In this document: one piece after another, positions 15,019 through 18,348 of the stretch
How positions within the stretch are numbered: position 1 is the stretch's first letter
Layout of the letters: each line of letters begins with the position of its first letter
Source of the DNA: JBGFRR01 sp041695045
Lineage (GTDB): Bacteria; Bacteroidota; Ignavibacteria; UBA10030
Direction: 5' to 3'
DNA: 18,348 bases
Assembly (NCBI GenBank): GCA_041695045.1
Contig: JBGFRR010000062.1
Coordinates: forward strand, 1 to 18,348
The notes under the pieces: generated by a model
Databases searched by the model: none
Seen by the model: the letters and a program-made list of their open reading frames with translations, nothing else
Told to the model about the DNA's origin: nothing
Program-made: the position numbers and the translations under genes

Positions 15019-15142
15019 AATCTTCTCACCAACTTCCACAACATCTCCCGCAGATCTTCGTACGGGGAGTTGTTGATGTGATCTCTGCCCTTCACGTGTG
15101 GAGTGGCGTTTTGGGTCGGGATCGAAAGTTGATGAGAAGATC
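15019..15142 (-). ncRNA. Three-helix RNA structure between rplT and pheS (leader or small RNA candidate)
   Basis: The minus-strand transcript can form a three-way junction. An outer stem pairs 15142-15128 (GATCTTCTCATCAAC) with 15033-15019 (GTTGGTGAGAAGATT), 15 pairs including two G-U. Helix B pairs 15123-15113 with 15090-15080, eight of eleven positions. Helix C pairs 15075-15065 (CAACAACTCCC) with 15049-15039 (GGGAGATGTTG), ten of eleven, around a 15-base loop. It starts four bases after the rplT stop and ends 42 bases before pheS. It could be a pheST leader, a processing site or a free small RNA. A motif named Bacteroidales-1 has been described downstream of L20 genes in Bacteroidales; I cannot say whether this is related. 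Confidence 0.45.
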
Positions 15143-15145
15143 GAA

Positions 15146-15493
15146 TCAGGAAGTTGCAAACTTGACGACTTCTGCGAACGCTGTCGGATGGTTCGCTGCC
15201 AAATCGGCAAGCACCTTGCGATTGATCGTCACCTGTCGTTTGTCCAGACCGGCAATGAGTCGCGAGTACGTCGTGCCGTTCTGCCGTGCGGCGGCGTTGA
15301 TGCGCGTAATCCACAGGCCACGGAATTCACGCTTCTTCGCCCGACGATCTTTGTAGGCATGCGTCAACGCCTTCTCGACGTGGTGCTTTGCAACCGTGTA
15401 CACCTTGCTGCGCGCACCCCAATAGCCCTTGGCCTGTTGAAGAACCTTCTTGCGTCGACGGTGTGATGCGACTGTATTTTGTGAACGTGGCAT
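15146..15493 (-). CDS. rplT: 50S ribosomal protein L20
   Basis: Early-assembly 23S rRNA-binding protein of 115 residues, the usual length. It has a long basic N-terminal helix (MPRSQNTVASHRRRKKVLQQ), the conserved AKGYWGARSKVYTVAKHHVEKALTHAYKDRRAKKREFRGLWI block and the C-terminal globular part (NGTTYSRLIAGL through AFAEVVKFATS). In several bacteria L20 represses its own operon by binding the mRNA. No such site is obvious upstream, but the spacer downstream is strongly structured. GAAAGGAAA lies at normal distance before the ATG. The rpmI stop is 15 bases upstream. Confidence 0.98.
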   Translation of the reverse strand: MPRSQNTVASHRRRKKVLQQAKGYWGARSKVYTVAKHHVEKALTHAYKDRRAKKREFRGLWITRINAAARQNGTTYSRLIAGLDKRQVTINRKVLADLAANHPTAFAEVVKFATS

Positions 15494-15508
15494 GACTGTT
15501 TCCTTTCG

Positions 15509-15703
15509 TTAAGCGAGCAGAGACCTTCGAATTCGTTTCACGTCCGCCTTCGCAACCAGCGTTGGTCTGCGAAGATGACGTTTGCGTTTACTTGATTTGC
15601 TTGTCAGAATGTGACTCCGGAATGCTTTCCGGCGCTTCACCTTGCCGGTGGCCGTTAGCGTGAACGACTTCGTTGCACTCCGGCGTGTTTTCATCTTTGG
15701 CAT
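15509..15703 (-). CDS. rpmI: 50S ribosomal protein L35
   Basis: Small, very basic ribosomal protein of 64 residues, matching the family's length. MPKMKTRRSATKSFTLTATG, followed by KVKRRKAFRSHILTSKSSKRKRHLR, is the L35 signature. ATG 15703 is preceded by GAGAAGGAG at eight bases, one of the best ribosome binding sites in the window, so the 29 residues that could be read further upstream are not part of it. It sits 16 bases after infC, in the conserved infC-rpmI-rplT order. Confidence 0.98.
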   Translation of the reverse strand: MPKMKTRRSATKSFTLTATGKVKRRKAFRSHILTSKSSKRKRHLRRPTLVAKADVKRIRRSLLA

Positions 15704-15719
15704 GCGGTAACTCCTTCTC

Positions 15720-16277
15720 TCATTCGGACTGTTTTTGTTTTGACGATTCGCTCGGCTTCTTTTTGGCCTTATCGGCAACGTAGTATGCAATCATCTGCCG
15801 ACCTTCCATTTTGGGTTGGGCTTCGAGCTTCGCAATATCGGCAAGGCTCTCCGTGAACCGATCGATCACGCTTCTACCGAGGTCCTGATATGTGATCTCG
15901 CGTCCCTTGAACACAACCGTGGCCTTGACCTTGTGCCCTTCTTCGATGAATGCTCGTGCGTGGCGCACTTTGAAATCGAAATCGTGCGTGTCGGTGTTCG
16001 GATGGAACCGAATTTCCTTCACCTGCGTCACATGCTGGTGTTTTTTTTGAAGCTTTTCCTTCTTGGCCAGCTCGTACTTGTATTTGCCGAAATCCATGAT
16101 CTTGCAGACCGGTGGGTCGGCATTGGGAACGATTTCAATCAAGTCCGACCCGCGGCCGACAGCAATCTTGTAGGCCTCGGACGTCGCCATCACGCCAAGC
16201 TGTTGGCCCTTCTCGTCAATCACGCGTACCTTCGGCGCCCGGATCTCTGTGTTGATGCGCGCGCGTTGCTGCTTAAT
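15720..16277 (-). CDS. infC: Translation initiation factor IF-3 (AUU start)
   Basis: IF3 binds the 30S subunit, prevents premature 50S joining and proofreads start codon and initiator tRNA. The protein has about 185 residues: N domain (RINTEIRAPKVRVIDEKGQQLGVM), helical linker (DFGKYKYELAKKEKLQKKHQ) and C domain (KEIRFHPNTDTHDFDFKVRHARAFIEEGHKVKATVVFKGREI), with a Lys/Ser/Gln tail. No ATG or GTG fits. The ATT at 16277 has GAGGAG seven bases upstream and gives the expected N-terminus (IKQQRARINTEIR). An AUU start is the known basis of infC autoregulation in E. coli, where IF3 discriminates against it. The ATT shares one base with the thrS stop (ATTAA), so the Shine-Dalgarno lies within the last thrS codons. 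A TTG at 16313 is the only other start seen and is less likely. Confidence 0.96.
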   Translation of the reverse strand: MKQQRARINTEIRAPKVRVIDEKGQQLGVMATSEAYKIAVGRGSDLIEIVPNADPPVCKIMDFGKYKYELAKKEKLQKKHQHVTQVKEIRFHPNTDTHDFDFKVRHARAFIEEGHKVKATVVFKGREITYQDLGRSVIDRFTESLADIAKLEAQPKMEGRQMIAYYVADKAKKKPSESSKQKQSE

Positions 16278-18228
16278 GGATGAGCTCCTCGAGTGTGAGA
16301 TTCTTGCTTTCAATAAGTGTTAAAGCCTTTCTGAGAAAGGCGTCCGCGGGCATTCCACCTAAATCGCCTTTCTTGTGTTGTCGTACGGAAACTGCCCGCT
16401 CGGCTTTCTCTTTTTCTCCAACGACGAGCATGAAGGGAACTTTCTTCGTTTCCCAGTCCCGGATCTTCCGCCCGATCTTTTCGTTCCGGTCGTCTACCTC
16501 GATACGCAATCCTGCCGCTGCATACTGCGCTGCAATCTCCCGCGCATACTCATGCTGACCGTCTGTGATCGGCAACATCACCGCGTGTATTGGTGCAAGC
16601 CACAGCGGAAACCCTCCAGCAAAGTGTTCGATCAGTACACCGATAAAGCGCTCCATGGAACCGAACGGCGCACGGTGAATGACCACGGGACGATGCTTCT
16701 GGCCGTCGCTGCCGACATACTCGAGGTCGAATCGCTCCGGCATCACATAATCCACCTGCACGGTACCGAGCTGCCACGTTCTGCCGAGTGCATCGCGCAC
16801 CATGAAGTCGATCTTCGGGCCATAGAATGCGGCTTCACCGACCCCAATATAATATTTTAACTTCTTAATTTCTGCTGCTTCTTTAATGTCCCGCTCGGCT
16901 TGTTCCCACAGTGCATCCTCACCGCCGTATTTCTCTTTGTTTTTCGGATCACGGAACGACAGGCGTGTCTGGAAATCCTCAAACCCTAACGTGTTGAACA
17001 CCAGCTGGATCAGGTCGATCACCCCGACCAACTCCTCTAACAATTGATCCTGTCGCACAAACATGTGCGAGTCGTCCACTGTGAATGAGCGGACACGGAT
17101 AAGGCCGTTGAGCTCACCCGACTGCTCATAACGATACACGGTGCCAAACTCTGCTAACCGGATTGGCAGATCTCGATAACTGCGAGGACGGGCAGCATAG
17201 ATTTGAAAATGGTGAGGACAGTTCATCGGCCTCAACAAATACTCCTCGTCCTCAACCCGGATGGGAGCGAATTGACTGTCCCTGTAGTACGGATAATGGC
17301 CGCTTGTCTTATACAGGTTAATGCTGCCGATGTGTGGCGTTACAACGGGCAGGTAGCCGCGCTTGCGTTGTTCTTCCTTGAGAAAATTTTCGAGCGTCTC
17401 GCGAACGATCGTTCCTTTCGGGAGCCAGAGCGGCAATCCTCCTCCAACGTTTGGAGTGAGAAGGAACAACTCGAGCTCCTGTCCTACCTTGCGGTGATCG
17501 CGTCGCTTCGCTTCTTCGAGGCGGAAAAGATACTCATCGAGCTCCTTGTTCGTCGGGAATGTAACGCCGTACACACGCTGCAGCATCTTGTTCTTCTCAT
17601 TACCCCGCCAATACGCGCCAGCAACGTTGAGCAGCTTGATAGCCTTGATGCGTCCTGTTGACGGAATGTGCGGCCCGTAGCAGAGATCTGTAAAGTTCCC
17701 CTGGTGGTAGAACGTGATGCGCTCGCCTTTCAACTCCTCCAGCAATTCGAGTTTGTAGGGATCGCTCTTCTTCGTGAAATACGCTACAGCGTCTTCCCAT
17801 GACTTCTCTTCTCGCACGTAGGGGACGTCCCGCGCAGCAAGCTCGGCCATCAGGGCTTCGATCTTTTGCAAATCCTCTTGCGTAAGGGAGTGGTCGCCCA
17901 CATCAATATCGTAGTAGAACCCCGTCTCAATCGGCGGCCCGATGCCGAACTTCGTTCCGGGGAAAAACTGCTCAATCGCTTCTGCCATCAGGTGTGCAGA
18001 GCTATGCCAGTACGCGTACTTTCCTCCGTCGTCGTTCCAGGTAAGGATCTTGACGGATGCGTCGTTCCCGATCGCCCGCGAAAGGTCCCACACCTCGCCG
18101 TCGGCTTCGACCGCAAGGGCATCTTGCGCAAGCCTTTTACCAACGCTCTCGGCAACCTCACCGCCGGTTACACCCGCAGCAAACTCTTTCGAGGAACCAT
18201 CAGGCAATGTGATACGAATCTTCTTCAT
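16273..18228 (-). CDS. thrS: Threonine-tRNA ligase
   Basis: Class II synthetase that charges tRNA(Thr) and edits Ser-tRNA(Thr). From ATG 18228 it has 651 residues. Domains in order: TGS (about 1-63); editing domain with His75-x3-His79 (HSSAHLMAEAI) and Cys183/His187 (DLCYGPHIP); catalytic core with zinc ligands Cys337 (RPMNCPHH), His388 (DDSHMF) and His518 (VVIHRAPFGS); and a C-terminal anticodon-binding domain from about 545. A GTG at 18258 would add ten residues (reading FSDFFCSDE), but these are encoded by a terminator hairpin, so ATG 18228 is preferred. No Shine-Dalgarno precedes it. The stop overlaps the infC AUU start. Confidence 0.98.
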   Translation of the reverse strand: MKKIRITLPDGSSKEFAAGVTGGEVAESVGKRLAQDALAVEADGEVWDLSRAIGNDASVKILTWNDDGGKYAYWHSSAHLMAEAIEQFFPGTKFGIGPPIETGFYYDIDVGDHSLTQEDLQKIEALMAELAARDVPYVREEKSWEDAVAYFTKKSDPYKLELLEELKGERITFYHQGNFTDLCYGPHIPSTGRIKAIKLLNVAGAYWRGNEKNKMLQRVYGVTFPTNKELDEYLFRLEEAKRRDHRKVGQELELFLLTPNVGGGLPLWLPKGTIVRETLENFLKEEQRKRGYLPVVTPHIGSINLYKTSGHYPYYRDSQFAPIRVEDEEYLLRPMNCPHHFQIYAARPRSYRDLPIRLAEFGTVYRYEQSGELNGLIRVRSFTVDDSHMFVRQDQLLEELVGVIDLIQLVFNTLGFEDFQTRLSFRDPKNKEKYGGEDALWEQAERDIKEAAEIKKLKYYIGVGEAAFYGPKIDFMVRDALGRTWQLGTVQVDYVMPERFDLEYVGSDGQKHRPVVIHRAPFGSMERFIGVLIEHFAGGFPLWLAPIHAVMLPITDGQHEYAREIAAQYAAAGLRIEVDDRNEKIGRKIRDWETKKVPFMLVVGEKEKAERAVSVRQHKKGDLGGMPADAFLRKALTLIESKNLTLEELIH

Positions 18229-18239
18229 TTCGTCGGAAC

Positions 18240-18265
18240 AAAAAAAATCGGAGAACACTCCGATT
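18240..18265 (-). terminator. Intrinsic terminator in the thrS leader (attenuator candidate)
   Basis: On the minus strand AATCGGAG (18265-18258), loop TGTT and CTCCGATT (18253-18246) form a perfect eight-pair stem followed by six further T (18245-18240). Only 11 bases separate the T-run from the thrS ATG, leaving no room for a promoter and little for a ribosome binding site. It may regulate thrS by attenuation, or end an upstream gene. A second hairpin, GAGCG/CGCTC, lies just upstream at 18290-18276. Confidence 0.75.
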
Positions 18266-18348
18266 GATAAACAGCGAGCGAACTTCGCTCTCTATAGCTG
18301 TATTCAGTACGGCTCCGTTCGATGTTCTGTGGATTGTGGGCTCTCTAG

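Noticed and set aside
14919..15044. A 42-codon minus-strand frame (MLWKLVRRFLFLP...) overlapping the pheS start, resembling a Phe-rich attenuation leader peptide
   Set aside because: It has only three Phe in the first 19 codons, its GGGAG is directly against the ATG, it continues well into pheS, and no terminator lies between it and pheS. It is too weak to call a leader peptide.
18300..18348. A tRNA or T-box leader upstream of thrS
   Set aside because: No cloverleaf, no T-loop consensus and no T-box sequence could be found in the visible leader; the window ends too soon to say more.

Overview
This window is a block of bacterial housekeeping genes, all transcribed from the minus strand, so transcription runs from high to low coordinates. 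Several things point to the Bacteroidota/Ignavibacteria/Chlorobi (FCB) side of the tree. The gene order thrS-infC-rpmI-rplT-pheS-pheT-(coiled coil)-zapA-rny fits. One clear promoter, upstream of the outer-membrane protein gene, has a Bacteroidota-type TAnnTTTG -7 element. There is a signal-peptide-bearing beta-barrel protein typical of a diderm, and Shine-Dalgarno use is patchy. I cannot name a genus; an Ignavibacteria-like lineage is my best guess from memory of protein style. I saw no IS element, phage gene, CRISPR array or tRNA gene, and no sign of recent transfer.

Layout in transcription order. (1) 18348-14978: a leader with an intrinsic terminator hairpin directly in front of thrS, then thrS, infC, rpmI and rplT (threonyl-tRNA synthetase, IF3, L35, L20). 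infC starts at an AUU codon that overlaps the thrS stop. A roughly 130-nt spacer between rplT and pheS can fold into a three-helix structure. (2) 14977-10776: pheS, pheT, a small coiled-coil gene and zapA. (3) 10775-10423: a 353-bp gene-free stretch holding a large, strongly structured RNA candidate that ends in a U-tract. It is probably 6S RNA, judging by its position after zapA, and it has two mutually exclusive folds. (4) 10422-6992: rny (RNase Y), coaE and an ornithine-type aminotransferase (argD). (5) 6991-6293: a spacer with palindromes and a Bacteroidota-type promoter, then a small outer-membrane beta-barrel gene. (6) 6292-80: a 13-bp perfect hairpin, then a tightly packed operon purF-pgsA-ftsY-dipeptide epimerase-small membrane protein-mutL, mostly joined by ATGA/TGATG overlaps. 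A possible next gene runs off the left edge.

Together the genes serve translation (ThrRS, PheRS, IF3, L20, L35), RNA turnover (RNase Y), cell division (ZapA and a coiled-coil partner), membrane protein targeting (FtsY), phospholipid, CoA, purine and arginine biosynthesis, murein peptide recycling (epimerase) and mismatch repair (MutL). The coding content is conventional. The interesting material is in the RNA-level signals between genes: the thrS attenuator-like leader, the AUU-started infC, the rplT-pheS junction RNA and the zapA-rny structured RNA. Helices were found by eye, without energy calculation or homologue alignment.
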